Notes: a model not told the origin generated them from the sequence alone. A stretch of DNA of 64,000 nucleotides from Blautia wexlerae DSM 19850 (GCF_025148125.1 NZ_CP102267.1:2366501-2430500); one strand, 5' to 3'; shown: positions 7,774 through 17,029, counted from the first letter of the stretch. Program-made: numbers and translations.

Positions 7774-8781
7774 CTATTGTTTTACTCGTCCTGCACCGAT
7801 TAAGTGCTGTTGCCAGTAACTATTACTTAGGTCTGCATATCCTATCGGGTCGCCCGCATGGTACATCTGGTTATTTCCTACATAAATGCCGACGTGGGTT
7901 ACATACGAACCAGCGTTATAGGTGGAATGGAAAAATACCAAGTCCCCAGCCTTTGCCTGCGAAAGCGGAAGATGTTGGGTAGCGTCATATTGTGCTTGTG
8001 CTGTTCTCGGTAAGGAGATACCAGCTTTTCCATAACACCATTGCATCAGTCCCGAGCAGTCAAAGGAAGTGTTGGGATTGCTACCGCCATACACATACTT
8101 CCAGCCTTGATATTTCAACGCTTCATTCATTACCTTTTGTGCCAGCTCTCCCGATACCTGCGGAACAGTTAAATACTGATTGACTAATTCCACATAGAAC
8201 ATATTTCCATAGCCATACCGCCAGCCCCCGTTCTTTGCAACGGCTATCGGGTTGGTGTAGGTTACTTTCTTTCCACCCGATTTCTCACGGGCGAAGCTCT
8301 CTGCAAGATTAAAGGTATATTTCTTTCCTTTTCCTGCCACATATCCCACATAACCACCGCCATAATTATAGGACTGTATCGCTACATTCAAGTCGTCGAT
8401 ACCTTGATTTTGGCAGGAAGAAAGCAGGGACGCAAAATATTTACACCCCTGCTTGATTGAACTTTCGCTATCTAAAGAGTTGGGTGGTAGTCCCAAACTT
8501 TCCGAACTCTGCATAACATCTTCTGCCGTACCGCCACTTTCTACTTGAATAATAGCAAGTAGCACATTGACATACTCGGAGATACCGTTTTCTCTGGCGT
8601 ATTTTTCCACCATAGGCTGATGTTTCAAAACTTCTGCGGATAAATTCATAACCGTAATGCCAGAAGAAAAGTTGCTGTTTTCGTCGTCGCTGTCCGCACT
8701 AATGAGGACACCAAAGAACAGCACCAGAGAAAAGAGGATAGGAAACAGACTGCCAATAAGAGCGATATGTTTCAGTTTCAT
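7774..8781 (-). CDS. Bifunctional peptidoglycan hydrolase, lysozyme-like plus NlpC/P60 (Tn916 Orf14)
   Basis: 335 aa. A membrane helix (about 8-28) is followed by a soluble-lytic-transglycosylase/lysozyme-like domain (about 50-200) with Glu81 in LLAIIQVESGG as the likely acid, and an NlpC/P60 endopeptidase domain (210-335) with Cys242 in SFDCSGLM, His296 in THVGIYVG and His308. It opens the cell wall locally so the conjugation channel can pass. Its ATG overlaps the stop of the preceding gene by 4 nt (ATGA), so it is translationally coupled in the transfer operon. Confidence 0.95.
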   Translation of the reverse strand: MKLKHIALIGSLFPILFSLVLFFGVLISADSDDENSNFSSGITVMNLSAEVLKHQPMVEKYARENGISEYVNVLLAIIQVESGGTAEDVMQSSESLGLPPNSLDSESSIKQGCKYFASLLSSCQNQGIDDLNVAIQSYNYGGGYVGYVAGKGKKYTFNLAESFAREKSGGKKVTYTNPIAVAKNGGWRYGYGNMFYVELVNQYLTVPQVSGELAQKVMNEALKYQGWKYVYGGSNPNTSFDCSGLMQWCYGKAGISLPRTAQAQYDATQHLPLSQAKAGDLVFFHSTYNAGSYVTHVGIYVGNNQMYHAGDPIGYADLSNSYWQQHLIGAGRVKQ

Positions 8782-10988
8782 TTTTTCTTCTGTCCTTTCT
8801 TCATTACAAGGTTACGGTTCTTTTCGGTATGTTCCGTTGTACGCTTTGATTGTTCAAAGGTCTGTGCCTTTGTGGTACGCTCTGCTTTGTAATTCTGGTG
8901 TGTTTCCTGCGATACCACTTTTTCTACATTCTGCCTATGTGCTGGCTGTATAGGCTGGGACGCTTTTCTATCAGAAGCACCAGAAGATAACGGACGCTCT
9001 TTGATAACACTTGTCTTGACTGGCTCACTTATCTTTGAAGTGGTCGCTGTGGCAGGGCGTTTGACTTCCTGCATTTTTTCCACACTCGGCTTTGGAATGG
9101 TCGAAGCTGTGGCTGGTCGCTCATGGGGACGGGTAGCTCCCGTTGTCGCTGATCCGTCAGCCTTTCGCTGTGCCTGCCTTGCTTCTTGTGCTTTTTGAAG
9201 CTCCATACGCTTGTCAGCGATATTCTGCCTGCGTTGCTCCTGCTTTTCCAATCGTCCCGTCTGTCTGGACTGCTGTTCCTGCACCATGCCACGCTTGAAA
9301 TCTGATACGCTGGACTTTGCCTTTTCCTTTGCGGAATATACCGCATAAGCGGTCTGTGTCGGCATATCCTTGATGTTTTCTTTGACAGCGTTTGCCTTGT
9401 CTTTCACTTTATTTTTCGTATCTAAGACAGCACCCACCTTTGAGCCTGCTCGCTGTCCCATGCTGGAAGTGGTATTGCCCCGATTTTCTTTAGAAGCTGT
9501 ATTTTTTCTTTCCGCTCGTTTGCCAGCAACGGCACTTCCAGCCACCGCACCAGCCACACCACCCGAAATACCGCCAGCACTTACTGCCCTTGCAATACGG
9601 TGTTCCATACGCCTAGCTCTATGTCGCATAAACAGATACGGTCTGCGGAATATCCTGCGTCCCATATTTTGACTGTCGCCAGCGTTCAAAGAGAACATAT
9701 TCATTAAGTCGCCTAACTTGATAAAGATACCTGCGAAACACACTATCTGTAAGAACGCCACCATAAAAAACGGGTAATCTTTGGAGATGTTATAAAACAT
9801 ACTGGAAATACTGAACGCCACCGTTACAATGAGCGTTATTCCTGCCCGTGTCATTATGGTATTAAACACCCTCACGATTGCCTGCTTTGCCAGATTTTCT
9901 TGACTAGGTATCATGGAAAGAAGAAAACTGATAGGCAAAAACATTGCAAAGATAATAAAAAGTATCTGGCTTAACATCATTATCCCCATCAGTAAGAATA
10001 CAAAGATTGTGATACCTATATTAAAAATGAATAGGAAGAACACCATACCCAAGCGGTTTACCACCTGCGGTATCGTCAGATTGTTGTTGTCGTTATCCTC
10101 GATTTCTGTTTTCACGACTTCCTCTCTGGTCTTTCCGTCCTCGTCCTCTGGGCTTGCCGATACAAGAGCTTCTACACGGTCTGCCCCGATTTCTTCTGCG
10201 TTGCTGTTCCCGAATTGTAAGAGTAACCACGGCTGTTCCACTTGAATAGAAAATAGACTGTCCCGTATCAAGTCTACGCTGTCCTTGCCCTCGCTGTCAG
10301 AGTTTGGGAGCATGATTTTTGTTCCCAAGTCAAGTGAAGCGGTACTGATGTCTGATGAAAACTCATTTATCTTCTTGATGTAGTCGGGAGCATAGGCAAT
10401 AAACGAAGCGGACAGCACGAACACCACCACAAAGTTGATAACGGCATGAAGTGCTTTACTGGTTTCCCGTTTGATAAGTCCCGTATATGCAACATAAAGT
10501 CCCACCACTAAGATAATGAGAAGCAGGAAACCAACATAGAAGCCAGAGCTGGAAAAACCGTTTGCCGTAACACCTGCAAGGGTCTGTATGCTTTTTCCGA
10601 TACTGTCTGCCATATCGTTAATAAAATCAAGTTTGTAGGCTTCCTGCACCACATAGCCCGTAGCATTGCTTAAATATAGGCTTATCGTCCAGACAAAGTT
10701 GGTAATGCAGTAAAGCCCGTACTGCACCGATTTTCCGATACCGTCCAGCCAGTTCCACGGAAGCCACGACCAGCTATTATCCACATAAAAATCAAGCTGG
10801 TAGTTGGAAAGGGGATATTTTGAGTAAAGATTTTCTGCGTTTATGGTATCGTCCACAAGCCCCGTCGCATGAGCCACCGTCCCCAAAAGTGAAAGCAGGA
10901 TAAGGGAGAGTGCCACCACGAACAGAGCCATTTTAAGAAAGTGGAAAATCTTCTTTTTTGTGAACGCACCTTTTATCCTTTCTTTCAT
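8778..10988 (-). CDS. TcpH/VirB6-like polytopic transfer channel protein (Tn916 Orf15)
   Basis: 736 aa from the ATG at 10988, which overlaps the TGA of the VirB4-like gene (TGATG); a GTG one codon earlier is less likely. It starts with a signal or anchor helix and has about seven further membrane helices up to residue 430, for example FFLFIFNIGITIFVFLLMGI. A long basic, Gln/Arg/Ala-rich cytoplasmic tail follows from about 450 to the end. This is the usual build of Tn916 Orf15 and TcpH. It would form the inner membrane pore of the type IV secretion apparatus. Confidence 0.9.
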   Translation of the reverse strand: MKERIKGAFTKKKIFHFLKMALFVVALSLILLSLLGTVAHATGLVDDTINAENLYSKYPLSNYQLDFYVDNSWSWLPWNWLDGIGKSVQYGLYCITNFVWTISLYLSNATGYVVQEAYKLDFINDMADSIGKSIQTLAGVTANGFSSSGFYVGFLLLIILVVGLYVAYTGLIKRETSKALHAVINFVVVFVLSASFIAYAPDYIKKINEFSSDISTASLDLGTKIMLPNSDSEGKDSVDLIRDSLFSIQVEQPWLLLQFGNSNAEEIGADRVEALVSASPEDEDGKTREEVVKTEIEDNDNNNLTIPQVVNRLGMVFFLFIFNIGITIFVFLLMGIMMLSQILFIIFAMFLPISFLLSMIPSQENLAKQAIVRVFNTIMTRAGITLIVTVAFSISSMFYNISKDYPFFMVAFLQIVCFAGIFIKLGDLMNMFSLNAGDSQNMGRRIFRRPYLFMRHRARRMEHRIARAVSAGGISGGVAGAVAGSAVAGKRAERKNTASKENRGNTTSSMGQRAGSKVGAVLDTKNKVKDKANAVKENIKDMPTQTAYAVYSAKEKAKSSVSDFKRGMVQEQQSRQTGRLEKQEQRRQNIADKRMELQKAQEARQAQRKADGSATTGATRPHERPATASTIPKPSVEKMQEVKRPATATTSKISEPVKTSVIKERPLSSGASDRKASQPIQPAHRQNVEKVVSQETHQNYKAERTTKAQTFEQSKRTTEHTEKNRNLVMKKGQKKK

Positions 10989-13438
10989 CACTCCACCTCA
11001 TTTCTCTGTACGGGCGGTCTTGTATCAAAGGCGTGTAGCAGTTCTTCAAAAACGGGGTGTATCTGCACCACACCGACACGCCCGTATAAATCCTGTAATA
11101 AACATTGTCCGTTCTCCAAATCACGCAAGCGTTTCTGGTTATTTTCGTCGTCCTTGTCAATGCCGAAAAATTCTAAGGTCTGCTTTATCTCGTTGATGTC
11201 AGTAGAACGAAAGGCAAACTTCAAGCCGATATTGTTTTTCAGACTTTCCTTTGCCACGTCCCCAGAAGATTGTGTAACGAAATAAACGCCTGCCTGCATA
11301 GCTCGTCCAGCACGAACCAGCTTGTTTGATAAGGTTTCGCCTTGTGCCACATTTAAGAACGCCCACGCTTCGTCAAGGTCTACAATCTTAAAAATACTTC
11401 TGTCAGAATGGATAAAATCAAGGGCAAAGGTACTAATCACAATCAGCATAGACACCGACAATAATTCAATGGTCGTGTATTCCTCAAAAGTTGTGTCCTT
11501 ATCTGGCAACACAAGGTCAGCTACTTGAATGATATTGAGCTGATTATCCAGACTGATAGCATTTTCCACCGTACCGTCTGAAAACAGCAGGTGTGCAAAG
11601 TCGTAGTCCGTGAAGCTGTCGATATGGTCTGCGATATTTCTTGATACTGGCGTATCTTCACGGCGTAACTCGTCTATCACATGGAGCAAGCCCCGACTGT
11701 CGCTCTGGGTAACAGAACGTACCGCTTTTCGTAACACGGGAAATTTTTCGCCGTCCCTAGAGGAAATACCCGTAAGGAATGTTAAGATGTCGATTGCCAG
11801 ACTTTCAGCGTCCTTAACATTCTTCATAATCACGAATGGGTCAAGAAGTCCTGCATTGTCCTTGTCGCTTGTTAGGTTTACGATATTGATTTCATGGGCG
11901 ATTTCTGGGAGCGTTTCTTTCCAGTTGCCACGCTCACTTTTAGGGTCTAACAGAAGTGCTTGACCGCCAAACAGCACCGAATAATACACCAGAAGATTGT
12001 TACAGAACGATTTCCCACCGCCAAGCGAACCGACAAAAGCAGACGCTAAAGCGTTGGTAACTGTACCTTTTACACCTTGACTGGCAAGGGACGGTTGCAG
12101 GTACACATTTCTTCCCGTATCAACAGAATAGCCCATATAGATACCCGTAGTTTCTCCTAACTGCTGGGTAGCACCAAAACCAAGCCCTGCTAGAAAATCT
12201 GATTTTACATACTGCACATAATCATTGATATATCGCTTGCTGGCAGGAAGAAATTCTGAATGAAGCCCCAGCATATCCCCAGCAGGACGCACCAGTTTTA
12301 CATTGAGGTCGTCGTAAAAGTCCTTGACTTCATCACAACGGCGTTTCAGCTCGTCAAGATCGGGTGCAGACACCCGTATGACGTAGCTTAACTTATACAT
12401 ACTTTCTTTGCTCTGGTCTAAGTCCGTTTCCAGCTCGTCCACGCTATCTAATGCGTCCACCACATTTGAGCTGGTTTCACTTCCTGCTTGATAAGCGTGA
12501 TTGTCAAGGTCTTTCAATTCCTTTTTCTTGTTGCGGACTGTCGTTAATGCTTTCCGATTTTCCACGATTTCTACATTCATAGAAGTATCAACGGGGAATG
12601 TGAATTGCTGTTGCTGGAAATAGAAGATTTCACTGGACGGAAAATCCAGCTCGCCCACAATCGCATTGACGGTAAAGTAGGACACATAGCTTTCCTTGTC
12701 CTCATGTTCCAATCGTAAATACCTTTGGCTTTCCTCAATCACACATCTTGTCGGACGAATAAGGTCGTAGTATTTTATCTGCGTTTCTCTCCTCAATTTC
12801 TTCTTTGGTAACTGATACTCATAATCTTCATAAGCGACACCGTCCCTACCGTAAAGATGTTCTATGAGATACCCGAAGTCGTTTGTTTCCAAGCGTCGCA
12901 CCTTGAAACGACGGGATATTTTGTTTTCCAGTAACTTTTCCATTTTCATGTAGCGGTTGATTTCATCATTCGGCATGGAAACAAAGTCGTTCATCAGCGT
13001 GTGGTTCACTTCATGGAGAAATTCCGTGAACGTCAGCCACGCCGATTTTTTGATGTTCTTCAGATTGAGCTGTTCTTCCGTAACCATGAGCTTAAAGCCA
13101 AGAAAAAAGCGGTAGTCCACTTGATTATCCCCAATCATAGATACTAACGCTTCGGTCTGTTCGTCTATCTTCTGATAGGCAACTTCCTTTAATTTTCCAG
13201 TTACCAGCTTTTTTGACTGCTCCTGCATACTTCGGATTGAGCTTTCTGTGGCAATCTGCAACGCATGAATTTTACCCTCACGGGACTGTGCGATAAGCTG
13301 GCGAAAGCTGTCATGCACGATAAATTTCTGCTCTGCGGATAAGAAAGAATAGTTGTACGGTATCAGCTCATAATAGGCAAACACCTCATTGTCCTTGTTC
13401 CAGACAAGGTTATTGTCAATATATTTTATCGGGAACAT
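10988..13438 (-). CDS. VirB4-like conjugation ATPase (Tn916 Orf16, TcpF-like)
   Basis: 816 aa, ATG at 13438. Walker A GSLGGGKS is at about residues 470-477 and Walker B is in KIVDLDEAWAFLN near 665. The first 400 residues are the VirB4 N-terminal domain. It is the hexameric cytoplasmic motor of the transfer channel. It overlaps the end of tcpE by 23 nt and the start of the next gene by one base, showing tight operon packing. Length and motifs are those of an intact protein. Confidence 0.95.
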   Translation of the reverse strand: MFPIKYIDNNLVWNKDNEVFAYYELIPYNYSFLSAEQKFIVHDSFRQLIAQSREGKIHALQIATESSIRSMQEQSKKLVTGKLKEVAYQKIDEQTEALVSMIGDNQVDYRFFLGFKLMVTEEQLNLKNIKKSAWLTFTEFLHEVNHTLMNDFVSMPNDEINRYMKMEKLLENKISRRFKVRRLETNDFGYLIEHLYGRDGVAYEDYEYQLPKKKLRRETQIKYYDLIRPTRCVIEESQRYLRLEHEDKESYVSYFTVNAIVGELDFPSSEIFYFQQQQFTFPVDTSMNVEIVENRKALTTVRNKKKELKDLDNHAYQAGSETSSNVVDALDSVDELETDLDQSKESMYKLSYVIRVSAPDLDELKRRCDEVKDFYDDLNVKLVRPAGDMLGLHSEFLPASKRYINDYVQYVKSDFLAGLGFGATQQLGETTGIYMGYSVDTGRNVYLQPSLASQGVKGTVTNALASAFVGSLGGGKSFCNNLLVYYSVLFGGQALLLDPKSERGNWKETLPEIAHEINIVNLTSDKDNAGLLDPFVIMKNVKDAESLAIDILTFLTGISSRDGEKFPVLRKAVRSVTQSDSRGLLHVIDELRREDTPVSRNIADHIDSFTDYDFAHLLFSDGTVENAISLDNQLNIIQVADLVLPDKDTTFEEYTTIELLSVSMLIVISTFALDFIHSDRSIFKIVDLDEAWAFLNVAQGETLSNKLVRAGRAMQAGVYFVTQSSGDVAKESLKNNIGLKFAFRSTDINEIKQTLEFFGIDKDDENNQKRLRDLENGQCLLQDLYGRVGVVQIHPVFEELLHAFDTRPPVQRNEVE

Positions 13439-13814
13439 AGTTCACACTCCTTACTGCCGTGATTGTTTCATTGAGTATCTGCTTATGCAGTTTTACGGCT
13501 TTTCCTGCATAAGTGATTTTTGGTCGCAGGGCATAGGTTATCTGTGATTTCAAAAAGCTGTACGGCTTCTTTCCGTCAAAAGTTTTCTGCGACATAAACC
13601 AAGTGAGAGCAACGGGAATACCGAAGTATTTGAGAAATGCTCCCTCAATCATGGAAAGTGGGGGAATATCCCCAAACAGAATGATGATAAATTCTGTAAT
13701 CACAAACCATGTAATCTGCGTAAAGGTAACGGGAAAGGGCAAGTTAAAGTCATTAATTGCATACAAGACTTTTTCCACGTTCCAGATACCCGTATAAGAT
13801 TTAATCTTTTTCAA
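13416..13814 (-). CDS. TcpE-family conjugal transfer membrane protein (Tn916 Orf17)
   Basis: 132 aa starting MKKIKSYTGIWNVEKVLYAI, with two adjacent membrane helices (about 32-48 and 50-75) and a basic C-terminus. Sequence and position match Orf17/TcpE, an inner-membrane component needed for conjugation. The start codon is TTG or ATG within CTTGAAAAAG; the frame begins at 13814 with RBS GAAAGGAG about 12 nt upstream. The gene lies just downstream of the IS1182-like insertion, which cuts it off from the ardA-side transcript. Confidence 0.85.
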   Translation of the reverse strand: MKKIKSYTGIWNVEKVLYAINDFNLPFPVTFTQITWFVITEFIIILFGDIPPLSMIEGAFLKYFGIPVALTWFMSQKTFDGKKPYSFLKSQITYALRPKITYAGKAVKLHKQILNETITAVRSVNYVPDKIY

Positions 13815-13908
13815 GTTCTTTCAGCTCCTTTCAAAATAGAAAAGGACTAGGCGTTTGCGAAACGCCAAAAGCCGCATAAATACGGCATTTTTTTGTTGTT
13901 AAAATAAA

Positions 13909-13980
13909 ATATCTCCTCAAGGTTTATGGTAAAATAGAATTGCCTAGAAACTAATTAACCAATCCACCTAAAGGAGATAT
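13909..13980 (+). promoter_or_regulatory. Leader of the IS1182-like transposase with RBS-sequestering arm
   Basis: ATATCTCCT (13909-13917) is the exact complement of AGGAGATAT (13972-13980), the transposase RBS; allowing two mismatches the match extends to 14 nt (ATATCTCCTCAAGG against CCTAAAGGAGATAT). The likely promoter, with a TAAAAT -10 near 13930, lies between the arms. Only read-through transcripts entering from outside would therefore carry both arms and hide the RBS, as known for IS10 and IS50. Confidence 0.6.
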
Positions 13981-13986
13981 ACCTAC

Positions 13987-15444
13987 ATGATAACATATAA
14001 ACAGCTCACTTTGGCAGAAATTTTTGAAGATTGTCAAAATAAATTCGACAACGACAAATATCAGTTCCTTTCGCTTCTTGATGAAGCCATTGACCTTGAT
14101 GAAATTATTCCTGTTTCTTTTATTTCTCATTTTTACGCCAGTACCGGAAGACCTCGCAAACATCAGCTTTATCCAATGCTTAAGGCACTTCTTATCCAGC
14201 GTATTTTCTCAATCCCGACGGACACACTCCTGATCGTATTTTTGAAATTTTCCCAGGAACTGCGTGATTTCTGCGGTTTTGATGTTGTTCCGGATGGTTC
14301 CAAATTTACACGTTTCAAACAGGATTTTTTATCGGACTTACAATCTATGTTCGATCATCTTGTTGATCTGACCGAACCGATCTGCCAAAGTCTTGATCCT
14401 GCCCTTGCTTCCATGACAATCTTTGATACCTCTGGCATTGAAGCATGGGTTACAGAAAATAACCCAAAATATGCCAACCGTATTATCAAGCAGCTAAAGG
14501 CTTTCAAAAAGTCCCATAACCTTGATGATTCCTATGATCCTTATAAAGCTGCTTATGGCTCTATGCCAACTCATGCGGCTTCCAATCAGGCAATCCAGCA
14601 GATGTACATCAATGGACATTTCTGTTACGCCTATAAATTTGGTATTATTACGAACGGGCTTGGTATTGTTCGTGACATCACTTTCTACAACAAGGACTTT
14701 CTAAAAAAACATCCTGATATCGTTGTAGGGAAGAAATCAGATTCACCGGATGAGGATAAATCCCTTGCCGATTCGAAAGCACTTCTTCCAGTTTTAATTG
14801 ACTTTTTCCAGAAACATCCTTTAATAAATTCAAAGACGTTTCTTGGAGATGCTGCGTTTGATGCCATTAACATTTACAAATCCCTCTTTGAAGAAATTGG
14901 CTTTCAAAAAGCTTTTATCCCTTTAAAAACAAAGCTTTCTGTGGAAGGAACCGACTATACTGTCAATGAAAACGGTATTCCCTGCTGTCCTCACGATCCA
15001 TCACTTCCGATGCGGCGTGAAGGAAGCAGATCCCATTTGCGGAGCAAACTTCCTACCATGAAGTTTGTATGTCCAAAAATGAAATGGGAATACAATCCTG
15101 CCGACAAGTCAAAACATCGCGTATGTCATTGTGACAATCCATGTACATCTTCTTCCTGCGGACGAATGATCTACATTTATCCTGAAAAGAACCTTCGTGC
15201 CTATCCTGGTGTAGAACGCGGCTCACAGGAATGGGAGGATACTTACAAGATCCGTGTAAATGTTGAAAAGTCAATCAACCATTTCAAAGATAGTTTCTGC
15301 ATTGCAGATCGTAAAACACAGAATGAGAAAACACTTCATGCTGATTTACTGCTTGCAGGAATTACCCAGCTTGTTACTGTGCTTGTCGCTGATAAGATTC
15401 ATCAATACCAATACATCCGGAGTTTGAAGCCTTTGATTGCCTGA
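13987..15444 (+). CDS. DDE transposase, IS1182-like
   Basis: 485 aa. Order of segments: N-terminal DNA-binding region with GRPRKHQLYPMLKALLIQRI (about 55-74), then acidic residues of the RNase H-like fold in MTIFDTSGIEAW (about 142-153) and SKTFLGDAAFDAINIYKS (about 282-299). A Cys-rich insertion (CCPHDPSLPM, CPKMKW, CHCDNPCTSSSCGRM) follows at 340-400, and finally KIRVNVEKSINHFKDSFCIADRK with the catalytic Glu (about 425-445). The Cys insertion near the C-terminal third is characteristic of the IS1182 group. The frame is intact, so the copy may be active. RBS AAAGGAG precedes the ATG. Confidence 0.88.
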   Translation: MITYKQLTLAEIFEDCQNKFDNDKYQFLSLLDEAIDLDEIIPVSFISHFYASTGRPRKHQLYPMLKALLIQRIFSIPTDTLLIVFLKFSQELRDFCGFDVVPDGSKFTRFKQDFLSDLQSMFDHLVDLTEPICQSLDPALASMTIFDTSGIEAWVTENNPKYANRIIKQLKAFKKSHNLDDSYDPYKAAYGSMPTHAASNQAIQQMYINGHFCYAYKFGIITNGLGIVRDITFYNKDFLKKHPDIVVGKKSDSPDEDKSLADSKALLPVLIDFFQKHPLINSKTFLGDAAFDAINIYKSLFEEIGFQKAFIPLKTKLSVEGTDYTVNENGIPCCPHDPSLPMRREGSRSHLRSKLPTMKFVCPKMKWEYNPADKSKHRVCHCDNPCTSSSCGRMIYIYPEKNLRAYPGVERGSQEWEDTYKIRVNVEKSINHFKDSFCIADRKTQNEKTLHADLLLAGITQLVTVLVADKIHQYQYIRSLKPLIA

Positions 15445-15604
15445 TTATTAATATGCATACAATCTTTTCTTCGCAGTTTATCTGGGAAGTCTTTTAGTCA
15501 TGTTCAAATTTAGAAGTACCTATTTTTCATCTTAAGAATCCTGCGTTGCAAGATTCTTACCGCTTTTTAGTTAGGATTGCGAACTTGTTTCGCAATTACC
15601 TATA

Positions 15605-15633
15605 GAAAAGGACAGCCATGTTTCAGACTGTCC
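15605..15633 (-). terminator. Terminator downstream of ardA, with further hairpins toward the IS
   Basis: On the minus strand GGACAG (15628-15633) pairs with CTGTCC (15610-15615), followed by TTTTCTAT. Two more inverted repeats follow in the direction of transcription: ATTGCGAA/TTCGCAAT (15576-15596) and TAAGAATC/GATTCTTA (15533-15559). The first ends the ardA transcript; expression of tcpE and later genes would need read-through or an own promoter. Confidence 0.65.
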
Positions 15634-15689
15634 CTTAAAAGAGAAATACGCTGTCAGTAGCAACAATGCTTGTCGCTGATCTTCCAGCG

Positions 15690-16193
15690 TTAATATGGTA
15701 TCTCGCACATACCTCGGCTTGTTTCAATGAAGCAACCGCCCATATCCAAATCTCGCCCGTAGGCTTCATAGTCAATGTAGTTCTGTAAGCTGGGTGGAAT
15801 GTCGCCAAGTGCCTGCAATTCGTCTATGTAGTAGTAGGCAACGTCTGTCATGGTTTCACAGTCTGGATAATAATAAATATCGTCCTTGTGTTCCACGACT
15901 TCTTCCAGCGTCCCGTAGTGGCTGATAAATTCGTCCAGACACTCTACGATATAGTCGGGAAGTTCCTCTATCATTTCATACATAGAGTTCAGTTCTTCAA
16001 TGGAAACATACTCGCCAATCGCAATGGGAAAGTTATCGGTATCATGGATTGCGTATTCCTCATACTGTTCATTCAAGCCGATTTTTTCTTTCACATCTTC
16101 CTCGTCAATGGGGAACGTGAACCACGCACCGACTAAATAGCCCTCGTTGTATTTGCCAAGATTAGCAATATAAACCGCCATATCATCAATCAT
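15690..16193 (-). CDS. ardA: Antirestriction protein ArdA (Tn916 Orf18)
   Basis: 167 aa from the ATG at 16193 (MIDDMAVYIANLGKYNEGYL), chosen because GAGGTGG lies 6-7 nt upstream; a GTG three codons earlier is part of that RBS. The motifs VYIANLGKYNEG, LVGAWFTFPID, NYIDYEAYGRDLD and the strongly acidic composition are those of ArdA, a DNA-mimic dimer that inhibits type I restriction enzymes when the element enters a new host. The length equals Tn916 ArdA (166 aa). It lies 17 nt downstream of a divergent second copy. Confidence 0.95.
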   Translation of the reverse strand: MIDDMAVYIANLGKYNEGYLVGAWFTFPIDEEDVKEKIGLNEQYEEYAIHDTDNFPIAIGEYVSIEELNSMYEMIEELPDYIVECLDEFISHYGTLEEVVEHKDDIYYYPDCETMTDVAYYYIDELQALGDIPPSLQNYIDYEAYGRDLDMGGCFIETSRGMCEIPY

Positions 16194-16210
16194 AAGCACC
16201 ACCTCATTTC

Positions 16211-16714
16211 CTACTCTGGCAGTTCAAAGATACCGTGTTCCGTTACTAAAAATTTCCCGTGTTCCTGCAAGTGAGAAGCGTAGGCTTCAAAGTCAAAGTA
16301 ATATTCTTGACAGTCCTCGGATAAATGTTTGAACGTCGGGTCGTTCATCAGCTTTTGCCTTGCAACATCTATCATGCTTTTGCAGTCGGGATAAACCGTA
16401 ATCACGTTCCTGCAAATATAAAGTGCTTCTAAATTCTCAAACACCGTAAGAAGTGATACATATTCTTCCTGCATATCGCTTGAAAGCTGGCGGTACATAA
16501 AATCTAATTCGTTGAGCTGATACACGCTGGTATGTTCGTGAACTTCATTAGCAAAAGCCAACACCTTTTCAATAATGCGGTAATCCCCACTTTCTGCACC
16601 GACACCTAACTTTTCTTCAAACTCGGCAACATCTATCGGCAGGTCGAACCAGTATGATATTGTTTCTTCGCCAGTTGTTCCTCTCGTTTCCACCAGCACC
16701 CTTGTTTCCTGCAT
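16211..16714 (-). CDS. Second, divergent ArdA-like protein
   Basis: 167 aa, about the same length as ardA and with the same plan: an acidic protein with ISYWFDLPID near residue 20 in place of GAWFTFPID, DCKSMIDVARQ in place of DCETMTDVAYY, and the C-terminal YYFDFEAYASHLQEHGKFLV, then TEHGIFELPE, aligned with NYIDYEAYGRDLDMGG and GMCEIPY. The N-terminal VYIANLGKYN segment is replaced by RVLVETRGTTGEE. It is probably also an antirestriction DNA mimic, with altered specificity or as an ArdA partner (inferred). It overlaps the 98-aa gene upstream by 82 nt. Confidence 0.8.
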   Translation of the reverse strand: MQETRVLVETRGTTGEETISYWFDLPIDVAEFEEKLGVGAESGDYRIIEKVLAFANEVHEHTSVYQLNELDFMYRQLSSDMQEEYVSLLTVFENLEALYICRNVITVYPDCKSMIDVARQKLMNDPTFKHLSEDCQEYYFDFEAYASHLQEHGKFLVTEHGIFELPE

Positions 16715-16929
16715 TGTTCCTCACGTCCTTTCTGTTGTTTCATCACATCTTTTAAGGTCTGGTACGGCATACCAAACACATACTTTGAAAAATCTTCTAA
16801 CTGTCTTTCTTCATAGTCGGCAAGGTTCAGCCGTTTCATTTCCTGCCACACCTTACGCTTGTAAGAGGGCTGGTCGGAAATATATTCACAGCCAACCTTT
16901 ACCTGCATATCCTTAAAAATATCGCTCAT
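16633..16929 (-). CDS. Orf19-like hypothetical protein of Tn916 elements
   Basis: 98 aa: MSDIFKDMQVKVGCEYISDQ, then YKRKVWQEMKRLNLADYEER and FSKYVFGMPYQTLKDVMKQQKG. This resembles the small Orf19-type protein that precedes ardA in Tn916 relatives; its function is unknown. The last 27 residues (Arg/Lys/Cys/Trp-rich) are encoded in the overlap with the start of the second ardA-like gene and look less conserved, so the natural stop may once have come earlier. The ATG at 16929 is preceded by GGAGTGATG. Confidence 0.7.
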   Translation of the reverse strand: MSDIFKDMQVKVGCEYISDQPSYKRKVWQEMKRLNLADYEERQLEDFSKYVFGMPYQTLKDVMKQQKGREEQCRKQGCWWKREEQLAKKQYHTGSTCR

Positions 16930-16958
16930 TTCATCACTCCAATCTGAAATTTAGGTAA

Positions 16959-16990
16959 GAAAAAAGCAGTCAATCCTAAGACTAACTGCT
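16959..16990 (-). terminator. Terminator of the acetyltransferase gene (copy 1 of a 32-bp repeat)
   Basis: On the minus strand AGCAGTTAGTC, loop TTAG, GATTGACTGCT, then six T residues; the stem uses G-U pairs. The same 32 bases recur at 21195-21226 behind another cargo gene. Confidence 0.85.
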
Positions 16991-17029
16991 TTGTGTGTAT
17001 GGATATGAAATTGTAAACTAGATTATCTG

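Larger units (their letters stand above)
13895..15530 (+). mobile_element. IS1182-like insertion sequence (ends approximate)
   Basis: One full-length DDE transposase gene (13987-15444) lies on the plus strand, opposite to all ICE genes, between tcpE and ardA, which are neighbours in Tn916. I could not find clear terminal inverted repeats, so the limits are estimates. A 12-bp direct repeat, ATAGAAAAGGAC, lies outside on both sides (13836-13847 and 15602-15613), but it may be native to the ICE rather than a target duplication. Confidence 0.7.

Noticed and set aside
7239..7982. 247-codon plus-strand open frame
   Set aside because: Complement of the well-supported TcpC and NlpC/P60 genes; Cys/Phe-rich translation typical of antisense frames.
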